64,000 nucleotides of DNA from Streptomyces europaeiscabiei (GCF_036346855.1 NZ_CP107841.1:5274001-5338000), one strand, 5' to 3'; positions 1 through 8,882 are shown, counted from the stretch's first letter. Notes: generated by a model not told the origin, from the letters alone. Translations and numbers: made by a program.

Positions 1-1
1 G

Positions 2-1246
2 GAGCGTCAGAAGATCGTCGCCGAGCACGACGAGCTGCAGGCGAAGATCCGCGAGTACAACGCGATCCTCGCCTCGCCGGTGCGTCAGCGCGGCATCATC
101 AGCGAGGAACTCGCCGCGATCGTCGAGAAGTTCGGCGACGACCGTCGCTCCAAGCTGGTCCCCTTCGACGGTGACATGTCCATCGAGGACCTGATCGCCG
201 AAGAGGACATCGTCGTCACCATCTCGCGCGGCGGCTATGTCAAGCGGACCAAGACCGAGGACTACCGTTCGCAGAAGCGCGGCGGCAAGGGCGTACGCGG
301 CACGAAGCTCAAGGAAGACGACATCGTCGACCACTTCTTCGTGTCGACCACGCACCACTGGCTGCTGTTCTTCACGAACAAGGGCCGTGTCTACCGGGCC
401 AAGGCCTACGAGTTGCCGGACGCCGGACGTGACGCGCGTGGACAGCACGTCGCCAACCTGCTGGCCTTCCAGCCGGACGAGTCGATCGCCGAGATCCTCG
501 CGATCCGCGACTACGAGGCCACGCCCTACCTGGTGCTCGCCACCAAGGGTGGTCTTGTGAAGAAGACGCCTCTGAAGGATTACGATTCGCCCCGTTCCGG
601 CGGCGTCATCGCGATCAACCTTCGTGAGAAGGAGGACGGTTCCGATGACGAACTGATCGGAGCCGAACTCGTATCGGCCGAGGATGACATCCTTCTGATC
701 AGCAAGAAGGCACAGTCGATCCGCTTCACGGCGACGGACGAGGCGCTGCGGCCCATGGGCCGTGCCACCTCGGGTGTCAAGGGCATGAGTTTCCGTGAGG
801 GGGACGAGCTGCTCTCGATGAATGTTGTTCGACCCGGTACGTTCGTGTTCACTGCCACAGACGGCGGGTACGCGAAGCGGACCGGCGTCGACGAGTACCG
901 CGTCCAGGGTCGCGGTGGCCTCGGTATCAAGGCCGCCAAGATCGTCGAGGACCGCGGTTCGCTCGTTGGCGCGCTGGTGGTCGAGGAGACCGACGAGATC
1001 CTCGCCATCACGCTGTCAGGCGGTGTGATTCGTACGCGAGTCAACGAGATCAGGGAAACCGGCCGTGACACCATGGGCGTCCAACTGATCAACCTGGGCA
1101 AGCGCGATGCCGTGGTCGGCATCGCTCGTAACGCCGAGGCAGGGCGGGAGGCGGAGGAGATCGACGGCGACGAGGCCGTTGACGAGACCGCCGAGGGTGC
1201 CGCGACGACCGGTACGGACGAGGGTGAGGCGCCCTCGTCCGAGTAG
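2..1246 (+). CDS. gyrA: DNA gyrase subunit A, C-terminal part (5' end outside window)
   Basis: This is the C-terminal part of the type II topoisomerase subunit that, with GyrB, introduces negative supercoils. The reading frame is open from base 2, so the catalytic tyrosine domain lies upstream of the window. What is visible is the end of the breakage-reunion coiled coil followed by the repeated blades of the DNA-wrapping beta-propeller. A GyrA-box-like motif (QKRGGKG, encoded near 270-290) opens the propeller, and related glycine-rich repeats ([23 protein letters not shown]) mark later blades. The tail is acidic and of low complexity, as is usual in actinobacteria. The next gene starts 18 bases downstream, so cotranscription is likely. 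Identity is secure; the only incompleteness is the window edge. Confidence 0.97.
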   Translation, partial: ERQKIVAEHDELQAKIREYNAILASPVRQRGIISEELAAIVEKFGDDRRSKLVPFDGDMSIEDLIAEEDIVVTISRGGYVKRTKTEDYRSQKRGGKGVRGTKLKEDDIVDHFFVSTTHHWLLFFTNKGRVYRAKAYELPDAGRDARGQHVANLLAFQPDESIAEILAIRDYEATPYLVLATKGGLVKKTPLKDYDSPRSGGVIAINLREKEDGSDDELIGAELVSAEDDILLISKKAQSIRFTATDEALRPMGRATSGVKGMSFREGDELLSMNVVRPGTFVFTATDGGYAKRTGVDEYRVQGRGGLGIKAAKIVEDRGSLVGALVVEETDEILAITLSGGVIRTRVNEIRETGRDTMGVQLINLGKRDAVVGIARNAEAGREAEEIDGDEAVDETAEGAATTGTDEGEAPSSE

Positions 1247-1264
1247 CACGAGGAGTGAGTCAGC

Positions 1265-2083
1265 GTGAGCGGAGCCACGGGCGCCGGATCGTCCGGTACT
1301 TCGGCCGGTAATTCGACCGGGTCGGAGGCGGATGGCGGCGGCCGTGGCTCCGCCGCGCGTGCGATGGACACGCACACGACCCAACTGAAAGCGATCAAGA
1401 CGGGCGCGACCGATTCGGCTGCGCCCGCGCCCTCGCCCGAGAAGTCTGGATCCCAGGGGGGAACCGTGACGGACACCCGTGGTCCGCAGACCCAGCAGTC
1501 CGCGCCGGGCAGCCCGGCCGCGGCTGCGGGCGGGCCCGCCCGCCAGGCTCCGGCGCAGCCCCCGGCCCAGGCGGCTCAGTCCGGTGGTTCCGCGCTGCCC
1601 GGTGAGCGGCAGTCGCAGCAGCAGGCCGGCCCGTACCACCCGCCACAGGCCTACCAGCCGACGCCGGAGGGCTCGTCCCGCAAGCCGCGTACGGGAGCAC
1701 GCACGACGCCTCGTACGCGCAAGGCGCGATTGCGGGTGGCCAAGGCCGATCCGTGGTCCGTGATGAAGGTCAGCTTCCTGCTCTCCATCGCTCTCGGCAT
1801 CTGCACGGTCGTCGCGGCCGCGGTGCTGTGGATGGTCATGAACGCGATGGGTGTGTTCTCCTCAGTCGGCGCCACCATCTCCGAGGCCACCGGCTCCAAC
1901 GAGTCCAACGGATTCGATCTGCAGTCGTTCCTGTCCTTGCCCAACGTGCTGATCTTCACCACGATCATCGCGGTCATCGACGTCGTCCTCGCGACCGCCC
2001 TCGCCACCCTCGGCGCCTTCATCTACAACCTGTCCGCAGGCTTCGTGGGCGGCATCGAGCTGACGCTCGCCGAGGACGAGTGA
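1265..2083 (+). CDS. DUF3566 family transmembrane protein
   Basis: A 272-residue protein with a GTG start. The first ~150 residues are disordered and rich in Gly, Ser, Ala, Pro and Gln. The last ~110 hold two hydrophobic segments (around VSFLLSIALGICTVVAAAVL and an alanine-rich helix near the C-terminus) separated by an extracytoplasmic loop with an SLPNVLIFTTIIAVID stretch. Family knowledge: DUF3566 proteins follow gyrA throughout actinobacteria, for example Rv0007 in Mycobacterium tuberculosis, and their function is unknown. A second GTG at 1466 with a strong GGGGGGA upstream would give a protein lacking much of the disordered region and cannot be excluded as the real start. Only 18 bases separate it from gyrA. 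Confidence 0.88.
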   Translation: MSGATGAGSSGTSAGNSTGSEADGGGRGSAARAMDTHTTQLKAIKTGATDSAAPAPSPEKSGSQGGTVTDTRGPQTQQSAPGSPAAAAGGPARQAPAQPPAQAAQSGGSALPGERQSQQQAGPYHPPQAYQPTPEGSSRKPRTGARTTPRTRKARLRVAKADPWSVMKVSFLLSIALGICTVVAAAVLWMVMNAMGVFSSVGATISEATGSNESNGFDLQSFLSLPNVLIFTTIIAVIDVVLATALATLGAFIYNLSAGFVGGIELTLAEDE

Positions 2084-2182
2084 GCGCGGAGAGGATGTAG
2101 GGGACGGACTACGGGGACTGCGCCGAGCGCCGTCCCCGACAGGGCGCGCCACCGTGTCACGGTCCCCCTCCGGGTATCGATT

Positions 2183-2211
2183 TTGGGACTCCCCACGTCG
2201 TGCGCTAATCT
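2183..2211 (+). promoter_or_regulatory. Promoter of tRNA-Ile
   Basis: TTGGGA (2183-2188), a 17-base spacer and TAATCT (2206-2211) make a good housekeeping sigma promoter ending 40 bases before the tRNA. The same TAATCTTC hexamer context recurs upstream of the tRNA-Leu gene at 25932. Confidence 0.7.
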
Positions 2212-2251
2212 TCAGGAGTCAGCGCGCGGGACACACACCGCAGAGCGCGGC

Positions 2252-2325
2252 GGGGCTATAGCTCAGTTGGTTAGAGCGCATCCCTGATAAGGATGAGGCC
2301 ACAGGTTCAAATCCTGTTAGCCCCA
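2252..2325 (+). tRNA. tRNA-Ile (GAT anticodon)
   Basis: A complete cloverleaf of 74 bases. The acceptor stem GGGGCTA pairs with TAGCCCC, the anticodon stem CATCC/GGATG closes the loop CTGATAA (anticodon GAT), and the T-loop TTCAAAT is canonical. The CCA end is encoded (2326-2328). A strong intrinsic terminator follows directly. Confidence 0.97.
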
Positions 2326-2332
2326 CCATCGC

Positions 2333-2366
2333 AAAGACCCCCAGCCGGTACCGGCTGGGGGTCTTT
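2333..2366 (+). terminator. Intrinsic terminator of tRNA-Ile
   Basis: A perfect 17-bp self-complementary palindrome beginning AAAGACCCCC and ending GGGGGTCTTT, eight bases after the tRNA. Confidence 0.85.
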
Positions 2367-2558
2367 GTCATCTACGGCTGACATCGTGGCGGATTCCCCC
2401 GGCTCATCAGATGCTGTGTGCCGGACAAGAGGCGCAGCGACCACCTGGCAGGGATGCGCTTGATACCGACTTCAGCGGCCGGCACCCACAGCAGTGAACA
2501 GGGGCGGACCTGGAGGGTTCGCCACGACCGCCGCTGAGCCGCCCACCCGGCGAATCGC

Positions 2559-2631
2559 AGGGCCCAGAAGCCGCCATGATCTGATCGACCTGGTAGGTAT
2601 CAGGTCACGGGCTCGAATCCTGTAGGCCCAT
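2559..2631 (+). pseudogene. Degenerate tRNA relic
   Basis: A 73-base stretch keeps a tRNA 3' half: a T-arm (ACGGG, loop CTCGAAT, CCTGT) and an acceptor 3' strand AGGCCCA. An upstream GGGCC (2560-2564) could pair with its GGCCC. The middle folds as CCTG-loop-CAGG but has no proper D-arm and an eight-base loop in place of a seven-base anticodon loop, so it should not be functional. It still has its own terminator at 2639, as a real tRNA gene would. It could be a tRNA gene killed by mutation or a scar left by an excised integrative element; the sequence alone does not decide. Confidence 0.55.
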
Positions 2632-2638
2632 CGGTAGG

Positions 2639-2670
2639 AACGCCCTCGACCGATAGCGATCGAGGGCGTT
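2639..2670 (+). terminator. Terminator behind the tRNA relic
   Basis: An 11-bp stem (AACGCCCTCGA with TCGAGGGCGTT) and a ten-base loop, starting eight bases after the relic's acceptor strand. Confidence 0.7.
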
Positions 2671-2705
2671 CGTCGTTCACGGCGGAGGCCGGCGGGGCGC
2701 GCATG

Positions 2706-2740
2706 CAGGAACCCCCGGCCATCCCGGCCGGGGGTTCCTG
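2706..2740. terminator. Bidirectional terminator
   Basis: A perfect 15-bp stem (CAGGAACCCCCGGCC with its complement) around a five-base loop. It lies downstream of the minus-strand gene ending at 2818 and of the tRNA locus, and can stop transcription from either side. Confidence 0.75.
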
Positions 2741-2817
2741 TTGTTCTGTGGGGCTGTACTACGGGCGTCGTACGCAAGATCGCCACGATGGTTGTGCGGG
2801 ATACTGCCCGGTCCGAA

Positions 2818-3168
2818 TCAGCGCTGGAGGGGTGCGGCGGGCTGCTCGGCTCGCGGGTGAGGGGGCTCCAGGGCGGCGCCGTCAATGGCCGCCGTGTCCA
2901 AGGGCGTGCGGTGGCGGCACGAGGGTGAGGAGCCGTGGGCCTCGGCGCGGATGCGTTGCTTCATCGTGGGGGGCAGGGCGCGATCGTGAGGCCGGGCCGG
3001 AGAAGTCATCGCCGCCGGTGTCGTCGTGGGGACCGCGCAGTTGCGGGTGCTCTCGGTCTGCGGTACCGCGGCCGACGCCGTGGTCGTGATCAGTCCGAGC
3101 GCCGTGCACAGGGTCAGGACGGCGGTGACGATGGCGGTCCACAACTTCATGACCGTGTTCTGGGCCAT
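2818..3168 (-). CDS. Small secreted protein (DUF6344-like)
   Basis: A 116-residue protein with a classical Sec signal: a short charged start (MAQNTVMKLW), a hydrophobic core (TAIVTAVLTLCTALGLITTT) and an Ala-Ser-Ala-Ala cleavage site around residue 33. The mature part is short and polar, with PPTMKQRIRAEAHG, a PSCRHR motif and a C-terminal PLQR. From memory it resembles small Streptomyces proteins labelled DUF6344; the match was not tested. A GAGGGG ribosome site precedes the ATG at 3168. It is transcribed alone, and its terminator is probably the hairpin at 2706-2740. Function unknown. Confidence 0.72.
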   Translation of the reverse strand: MAQNTVMKLWTAIVTAVLTLCTALGLITTTASAAVPQTESTRNCAVPTTTPAAMTSPARPHDRALPPTMKQRIRAEAHGSSPSCRHRTPLDTAAIDGAALEPPHPRAEQPAAPLQR

Positions 3169-3586
3169 GGCCCCTCACTTTCGGGTTGGGCGATTTGCGT
3201 ACTTTCCTCATGATGTGTATGGGGGCTCCGAAATCACGGACCGACGCCCATGGCGCGTGGATCTTCGGATGAACACCACTCGGATGGGCGCAAGGGGCTC
3301 GGAAGGCCCCAGGGGCCCCGCAGGCGCCCGCAGGTGCCTGCCGACGGCTGCGGGAATGCGCAGGGCAGTGGGTGCGGCGGACGGGGTGCGGCCTCCGGGG
3401 CCCGTCGCGTGTGCGAGATGTGGGGGACCTGTGTGATGAGCCTGCGATCGGAACAATGGCATCCGGTTCTACTGCGGTCTTCCCGGCGGGAGTTGAGGGG
3501 GCGACGCAGGTCACCGATCGGTATCGGTCGGTGTGTATAGTCGGGCGCCAGAGGTCCCCTACGTCAAGGAAAGACGAGGTCGCGCG
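3169..3586. other. Divergent intergenic region (418 bp)
   Basis: No gene seen. It carries the promoters of the secreted protein on its left and of the DLW-39 gene on its right. A possible -10 (TATAGT, 3536-3541) sits just right of an inverted repeat CACCGA-N10-TCGGTG (3512-3533), which could be an operator; no good -35 hexamer is visible. Confidence 0.4.
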
Positions 3587-3715
3587 GTGAAGAAGCTTCT
3601 CCTGGTCGCACTGGCCGCCATCGGCGGGCTCCTCGTGTACCGCCAGATCCAGGCGGATCGCGCCGAGCAGGACCTGTGGACGGAGGCAACTGACTCCGTG
3701 CCCACGGGTTCGTGA
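3587..3715 (+). CDS. DLW-39 family small membrane protein
   Basis: A 42-residue protein starting at GTG 3587 behind a GAGGT ribosome site. One transmembrane helix (LLLVALAAIGGLLVYRQ) is followed by QADRAEQDLW and an acidic tail. The Asp-Leu-Trp triplet at residues 29-31 is the signature of the actinobacterial DLW-39 family, whose members are about 40 residues long and of unknown role. A longer in-frame reading from 3533 exists but lacks a better ribosome site. The next hairpin (3741-3768) ends the transcript. Confidence 0.85.
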   Translation: MKKLLLVALAAIGGLLVYRQIQADRAEQDLWTEATDSVPTGS

Positions 3716-3740
3716 ACATCGACATCAGTCTCAGAGCAGA

Positions 3741-3768
3741 CCCCGGCCGCGCCAGCGGTCGGGGTTTT
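3741..3768 (+). terminator. Terminator of the DLW-39 gene
   Basis: A ten-pair stem (CCCCGGCCGC with GCGGTCGGGG, one G-T pair), loop GCCA, then TTTTGTG. Confidence 0.8.
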
Positions 3769-4114
3769 GTGTCGCTCGGGCACGCAGTCCACGTCATTCC
3801 GGATATTCAGGCGTATACCCCTGGTCCGAGATTCGCCTTGGCAAACGATTTGGTTGCCTCGGTAAAAGCGGCGGTCTGTGTAGGGGCCGTTTTCGGCCGC
3901 TCCTTCCCAGGAACGCGGGCACCGGCGCGCAGGGCCCGGCAGGATGGGCGCGTTCAGGGCCGTGGCTTCCGGGAAGCCGCTGCGTAACCACGACCGCTGG
4001 GCGGGGTCTGCCGGCATGTATCCGGGCATCGCTGCCTGGCTTCTCCCCGGGCCTTCTTCCGGGCTTCGACTTCGGAGCCGCGACTTCGGGTCTTACGACG
4101 AGGGGTGGCGCTTG
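3769..4114. other. Intergenic region before the secreted membrane-anchored protein
   Basis: No gene recognised. It has a locally AT-richer stretch (3820-3880) that may hold the promoter of the following gene. In-frame readings upstream of 4115 lack a signal peptide and look like chance extensions. Confidence 0.35.
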
Positions 4115-5623
4115 ATGGGGCGGCGCACGGTCTGGTGGCGAACTGCGGCAGCCATGGCTACGGCCCTGTGCGCGACGACGGCGTCGATCGGACCCGCCGC
4201 GGCGGCTGACGCGCCCACTCCTTACTCCTACGCCGAAGACGCTAGGACGGTGGAGGGCGCCACGAGCAGCACGGGAGCCGTGCGGCTGGCGGCCGGCAGG
4301 ACATACCGGAGCTCCATCGGCCCGGGCGGCAAGCTCTACTACCGCCTCGATCTCGGTGCCGCCGCCAACGCGTACGTCTCGGCCACAGCCGTACCCGGTG
4401 CCGGAGCGGAGGTAGCCTCCGCCGACGGCGTCCGGGTGTCCCTGCAGGACGCCGACGCACATCGCTGCTCCTACGAGACCGCCCGCTTCGGCCCGACCCG
4501 CAGTGCGCACCCCGTCACCGCCTGGGCCTCGCGTGAGATCGGCAGCGACGAGTACATGTGTCAGGAGGCAGGGGCGTACTACGTCGTCGTGGAACGGGTC
4601 GGCTCGGCCGTGGGAACCGGTACGGGGGCGAGTGCGGGTTCGGCTACCGGCTCGGTGTCGGGTTCGCCCTCGGAGGGCTCGTCGGAGGAGTGGGGGCTGG
4701 AGATCGGCTTCGTGTCGGAGCCCGCTGTGACGACGGGCGGTTCGACGAGTGCCCCCGAGAGCTGGAACTCCGCTCCGCCCGAAGGCCTGTCGGGTGACCC
4801 CGAGCTCCGTCGCGGTGGGAGCGGCTTCGCGACGGCGAGTCCCGTGACGCAGGGCGTCTGGCAGGACGAGGCCGGGATCAGAGCCGGGGAGACGCTCTTC
4901 TACAGGGTGCCGGTCGGCTGGGGGCAGCAGCTGTACGCCACCGCCGAACTGGGCAGCACCACCGACGGCGACGGGTACGTGGGGAACGCGTTCGTCATGT
5001 CGCTCTACAACCCCGTACGTGGCTTCGTGGACGACAGGACCGCCAGCTACGGGGGCGAGCAACGGTCCACCGCCCTGGACCCGCTCCCGCCAGTCGCGTA
5101 CGAGAACCGCTTCTCCCTCGACGACGAAGTGAGCGGGATGCGGTTCGCCGGCTGGTACTACCTGGCACTGCACGTCGGGACGTCGGTCGCCGACCGGTAT
5201 GGCGAGAAGCCTCTCGGGTTGACCCTGCGGGTGCGGCTGGAGGGAAAGGCCGGGGCCGGGCCGGGGTATCTGGGTGACTCCGAGCCGAGTGGGGTCTTCG
5301 AGGTCACCGCGGAGGATCAGGAGGCCGCGGAGGGCGGGACCACAGGAGACACGCTGGACGGAGCGGGGGACAGCGACGGTGGAGGAGGCACGGAGACTTC
5401 CGGCGGTGGAGAGGGTTCCGGGAAATCCGGGGGCACCGGGGACCGGCGTCTCGCCATGACGGTCGTCGCGGCGGGCGGCATCGGCACGGGGAGCCTGCTG
5501 GTGTTCGGGCTCGTGATGTGGACTCTCGTGGCGCGCAGGAGGGCGTCCGCCGGTGCGCAGGCGGAGCGGACGAAGGCGGGCACGGCTCCGCGGGGGCGGC
5601 ATGGGGTGTCCCGGGGGTGGTAG
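4115..5623 (+). CDS. Secreted, C-terminally membrane-anchored protein of unknown function
   Basis: A 502-residue protein. ATG 4115 was chosen because it places a Sec signal (arginine-rich start, TAAAMATALCATTASIGPAAAA, cleavage after Ala-Ala-Ala) at the N-terminus and has AGGGG upstream; longer in-frame starts would bury the signal. The ectodomain has two similar halves, each with a Gly-rich strand before a tyrosine-rich LYYRL/LFYRV motif, suggesting two beta-sandwich modules. A Gly/Ser/Thr/Glu-rich spacer (about residues 400-450) leads to one transmembrane helix (TVVAAGGIGTGSLLVFGLVMWTLV) and a short basic cytoplasmic tail. The layout is that of a wall-spanning type I membrane protein. From memory, similar modules occur in Streptomyces surface proteins with a von Willebrand A domain, which is absent here. 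It stands alone. Confidence 0.82.
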   Translation: MGRRTVWWRTAAAMATALCATTASIGPAAAADAPTPYSYAEDARTVEGATSSTGAVRLAAGRTYRSSIGPGGKLYYRLDLGAAANAYVSATAVPGAGAEVASADGVRVSLQDADAHRCSYETARFGPTRSAHPVTAWASREIGSDEYMCQEAGAYYVVVERVGSAVGTGTGASAGSATGSVSGSPSEGSSEEWGLEIGFVSEPAVTTGGSTSAPESWNSAPPEGLSGDPELRRGGSGFATASPVTQGVWQDEAGIRAGETLFYRVPVGWGQQLYATAELGSTTDGDGYVGNAFVMSLYNPVRGFVDDRTASYGGEQRSTALDPLPPVAYENRFSLDDEVSGMRFAGWYYLALHVGTSVADRYGEKPLGLTLRVRLEGKAGAGPGYLGDSEPSGVFEVTAEDQEAAEGGTTGDTLDGAGDSDGGGGTETSGGGEGSGKSGGTGDRRLAMTVVAAGGIGTGSLLVFGLVMWTLVARRRASAGAQAERTKAGTAPRGRHGVSRGW

Positions 5624-5900
5624 GACGATCAAGCTGCGGATCGACCGGGTAGGGCGGGGGCGGACGCGTGGGCGCCGGTCCCGGAGCAAGCTGGTAGCAG
5701 GTACTGGCCGCTCGGCTCCTGGCCGCCCGGCGCCCGGCCTCCCGGTCGTCGCCTTGTGGTGCTTGTCGTGGCTGGGGAACAGTGACGGCCGGGCGCTGGC
5801 GGCGGACCTGGGCGGGCGGCGGTTGTGACGGTGCCGCGGCTGACTCAGCGGGGCGGCGCCGTCGTCGGTATGACGCGGATTCGGCCGGAGAGGGGTGGGT

Positions 5901-5922
5901 CGACATCGCTCAATGTCGTTTT
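5901..5922 (+). terminator. Weak terminator
   Basis: A six-pair stem (CGACAT with ATGTCG), loop CGCTCA, then TTTT. It is the only terminator candidate in the 346-bp convergent gap 5624-5969, which otherwise shows nothing recognisable. Confidence 0.4.
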
Positions 5923-5969
5923 GTATCCGCGGCTATCAGCCAGTATCAGCCGGTGTGTCCGGGAGGGAT

Positions 5970-7871
5970 TCAGAGTTGGCCCAGTGCCCAGAACCCCACC
6001 GCGAAACAGGCCAGTGCCAGCAGAAGGACCGGAAGGACCACCTTGACGGGCGGGCCCGGACGGCGTCGGCGAAGCGCCCGCGATCGACGTGGAACCTGTG
6101 GCGGGCGAGCGGTGTATGAACCAGTAGAGGCGTAAGCGTGCTGTTGCACCGCCGCGGTCGGGGCCTGGGAGAGGCCCAACGGCGGGTGTGACTGGGGGGA
6201 GGGCACATGCGCGGGTTCGGGGTGTTGCGCTGGGGCAGCTTGGACGGGCGTCGCGGTGGGGGGAGTGGCCTGCTGCTCGGTTTGGTGCTCGGGGTAGCCA
6301 GGTTTGGGGGTGTGCTGTTGCTCCGCCTGCCGCGACGGTGCGTGGGCGGCGATCATCTGGGGCGGCGGCAGATGGAAGCTGCCGGTGTCCGACATCGTGG
6401 ACGGCCGCGGCGGCACGGGGTCGCGTTCGGGCCGAGGGGGTACGGCGGTGGAGGGCGACTCGGGCGCCACGTGACCGGTATGCGGCGAAGAGGCCGAAGA
6501 TGCCGAGGGGGCGGAATCGTGAGACCACTGCCCGGTGCCGCTGGAGCCGGTGCGGGGCGGGGCGGTGGTGGGCATGGGCGGCGGAGATATGGAGCCCGTG
6601 TGCGGGGGCTGGGGTACGGAGCCTGTGGACGGTGCGGGTAGCGCGGTGCCTGGGCCGGACTGGGGCGGCGGGCCCGGGGGCGGCGGGCTGTATGCCGGCG
6701 GATTGTGAGGCGGCGGCGGTGTCGTCTCCGCGCCGGACGGTGAGGCGACCCCCATGACCGGCCCTGAGGACGAGGGTGAGGACGCAGACAGGGAGGGCGG
6801 TGAAGCAGCGGAGGGGGAAGAGGCGGAAGCCGAGGGAACGGTAGGACCCGAAGGAGATGAAGGGGCGTGCCGGCCGGGCGAGTCGGAAAAAACGTCCGTG
6901 CCTGGGCCGGGGGCCGGCGAGAACGCGGCGCCAGTGCCTGTTCCGCTGGTGCCCGTGCCTGTCCCGGTCTTGTCCAGCCCCGATGCCCTCTGCAGGGGTC
7001 CTTCGGGGGCGAAGCCCTTGGGGAGCGGGCCGAGTTGGTCGAATACCTCCACCAACTCGTCGTCGGGCCCTGGGGCGGGCAGGAGCTCCCTGGCCGCGCC
7101 AAGAGCCTTGCGGGCGCCCGTGGCCGTGCGGAAGCGGGAGTTGGGGTCGGGCTGGAGCAGTGTGGCGATGACCTGCCACAGAGGCTCGGGGATGCCTCGA
7201 GGGGCGTTCGGGGTGCCGTGCGCGGCGAAGTGCTCGATGAGGGCCTTGGCGTCGGGTTTCGCGCCCTCCAGGAGGTACAGGGCGACGAGGCCCACCGCGA
7301 AGAGGTCTGCCGGGAAGTCCGGGTCGGCGCCCAGCATCTGCTCGGGAGCGAAGTAACCCGGCGTTCCCACCACGTAGTTGGTCTCGGTCAGGCGGGGCTC
7401 GCCCAGACGCATGGCGATGCCGAAGTCGGACAGGCGCAGGCGGGGCCGCGCCGTGCCGGTGGCCTCCAGCAGCACGTTGGCGGGCTTGATGTCGCGGTGG
7501 ATGACGCCCTCGGCGTGCACGGCGGCAAGACCGGACAGCAGTTGGTCGAGCAGGCCACAGACGTAGGCGGGCGGAAGGGGACCGTAGTCGTTGACGAGGT
7601 TGACCAGGGAGCCTCCGGCCACCAGGTCCATGGTGAACAGGACCTTGTCGTCGTCGGCAGCCCAGCTGGCGGGCGCGAGCACATGGGGATGGTCGATCCG
7701 CACGGCCTGCTCGCGGACGAAGCGCAGCAGGGCGTGCGCGTCACGCTGTTGCAGGACCTTGGCGGCCACATAGCGGCGGCGGCGGTGGTCCCAGGTGCGC
7801 CAGACCGCGCCGACTCCCCCGCGCCCGATCGGGTCGACCAGTTCGTACCGGCCGGCGAAGACCTCACCCAT
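5970..7871 (-). CDS. Serine/threonine protein kinase, membrane-anchored
   Basis: A 633-residue Hanks-type kinase. ATG 7871 (MGEVFAGRYEL) was chosen because the kinase fold starts there. The glycine loop GRGGVG (16-21), catalytic Lys38, HRDIKPAN (Asp127) and DFG (149-151) are all present, with an activation segment ending GTPGYFAPEQ. After the kinase domain (to ~265) comes a very long linker rich in Pro, Ser, Thr and Gly (about 300-590), then arginines and a terminal transmembrane helix (VVLPVLLLALACFAVGFWAL) with almost nothing outside. It therefore has no PASTA or other sensor domain and probably senses through partners. It is transcribed away from the HTH regulator at 8152; the 280-bp gap between them has no obvious terminator, so coexpression is possible. 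Confidence 0.92.
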   Translation of the reverse strand: MGEVFAGRYELVDPIGRGGVGAVWRTWDHRRRRYVAAKVLQQRDAHALLRFVREQAVRIDHPHVLAPASWAADDDKVLFTMDLVAGGSLVNLVNDYGPLPPAYVCGLLDQLLSGLAAVHAEGVIHRDIKPANVLLEATGTARPRLRLSDFGIAMRLGEPRLTETNYVVGTPGYFAPEQMLGADPDFPADLFAVGLVALYLLEGAKPDAKALIEHFAAHGTPNAPRGIPEPLWQVIATLLQPDPNSRFRTATGARKALGAARELLPAPGPDDELVEVFDQLGPLPKGFAPEGPLQRASGLDKTGTGTGTSGTGTGAAFSPAPGPGTDVFSDSPGRHAPSSPSGPTVPSASASSPSAASPPSLSASSPSSSGPVMGVASPSGAETTPPPPHNPPAYSPPPPGPPPQSGPGTALPAPSTGSVPQPPHTGSISPPPMPTTAPPRTGSSGTGQWSHDSAPSASSASSPHTGHVAPESPSTAVPPRPERDPVPPRPSTMSDTGSFHLPPPQMIAAHAPSRQAEQQHTPKPGYPEHQTEQQATPPTATPVQAAPAQHPEPAHVPSPQSHPPLGLSQAPTAAVQQHAYASTGSYTARPPQVPRRSRALRRRRPGPPVKVVLPVLLLALACFAVGFWALGQL

Positions 7872-8151
7872 GGTTGTGCGTCGTTCCCCCTTCGGCTCCC
7901 CCCTTGGCTGCCCGTCGGCGGAGGACACGGCGCTCGTGCCGTCCTCCGCGGAACCGGCTCGCACGTGTCCGGCTGCCCCCGGAGCTTGCTTCTCGCCTCT
8001 GTCCCCCTGCCACTCTGTTCTGCTGCACTTGTCGGCTCTCCTGGAGCCTACGTCCACGTCTTCGTGCTCTCGAGGGGCCTACAGACCCCTCGTCGACCTC
8101 ATCGGCCTCGGCCCGGCCGCCGAACCCCCTTCCGGGGACCGGGCCTTGGGC

Positions 8152-8700
8152 TCAGTTCTGGTGGGACTGGTAGTGCGCCACCGCGTCCGAGGTGCGGCCC
8201 GCGCCGTACACCCGGAGGAACTCTGCCAGTTCCGGGTGGGTCGGGGCGAGAGTGTCCGCCGCGTCGATGATGTCGCCCGCCGCCGCCACCGAGCGAAGCA
8301 GCGACTGGATCTCGCGGACGACCCGCTTGACCGTGGGCGCTCCCGAACTCGTCGTCGACTGCGTGGTGTTGCTGAGCACTGATCCCCCCTGTGACTTCTT
8401 GATCTCGTCCATGCGCTCGGTCGCTTCGGCGGCGCTCACGCTGCCGTCCGCGACCTGACCCGCCAGGTCCTGCAGCAACTGCACCCGCTGGACCACTGCC
8501 GGGTTGCCGATCTTGGCACGCTGACCACTCATCAGCTGCGACAGCATCGGTGCGGACAGGCCCAGCACCCCCGCGAGACGAGCCTGGTTGAGACCCAGGT
8601 CCTCGATGAGCCTACGGAAGAGCGCCCCCAGCGGCTCTCCGTACCAGTTCCGCTGCAGCTCCCGGGCTCTTGCGGTCGCTTCCTGCTGTGCGGCGTCCAT
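8152..8700 (-). CDS. HTH DNA-binding regulator (Xre-like)
   Basis: A 182-residue protein. The start at ATG 8700 has GGGGAG seven bases upstream; longer readings run through the palindrome at 8729. Residues ~25-75 form a Cro/C1-like helix-turn-helix (LIEDLGLNQARLAGVLGLSAPMLSQLMSGQR), including the NQARLA and SAPMLSQL recognition helices. The rest is helical with acidic and Ser/Thr-rich linkers, ending in a second helical unit (VVREIQSLLRSVAAAGDIIDAADTL). A perfect 11-bp inverted repeat 29 bases before the start is a likely binding site for the protein itself. The adjacent kinase may be a target or modifier; that is inference. Confidence 0.85.
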   Translation of the reverse strand: MDAAQQEATARARELQRNWYGEPLGALFRRLIEDLGLNQARLAGVLGLSAPMLSQLMSGQRAKIGNPAVVQRVQLLQDLAGQVADGSVSAAEATERMDEIKKSQGGSVLSNTTQSTTSSGAPTVKRVVREIQSLLRSVAAAGDIIDAADTLAPTHPELAEFLRVYGAGRTSDAVAHYQSHQN

Positions 8701-8728
8701 TGCGTCTCCCCATCGCTTCCCCAAATAC

Positions 8729-8752
8729 CGTGGTTCGCTGTAGCGAACCACG
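8729..8752. promoter_or_regulatory. Perfect inverted repeat, candidate autoregulatory operator
   Basis: CGTGGTTCGCT, two bases, AGCGAACCACG. It lies in the leader or promoter of the HTH gene at 8152-8700, where a self-repressor would bind. Confidence 0.6.
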
Positions 8753-8882
8753 ACGAGCATCTTACGGAGAGTGGTCGTTCACGGGGACCCCTAATCTTTT
8801 TGCGAGATCCCGGGGGTGACCCGGTACTCTGGTCTGCGAAGCCTCCCGGTGGTCGGTTGTTCCGGGTGGACGCTTCCCTTTC

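Noticed and set aside
3794..5689. Long minus-strand open frame of 631 codons
   Set aside because: It is antisense to the secreted protein at 4115, lacks a signal, domain or ribosome site, and its composition (Pro/Arg/His) is that of a high-GC shadow.
8792..8830. Promoter of tRNA-Ala
   Set aside because: TAATCT (8792) and TACTCT (8825) are possible -10 elements but neither has a fitting -35 at normal spacing, so no choice could be supported.
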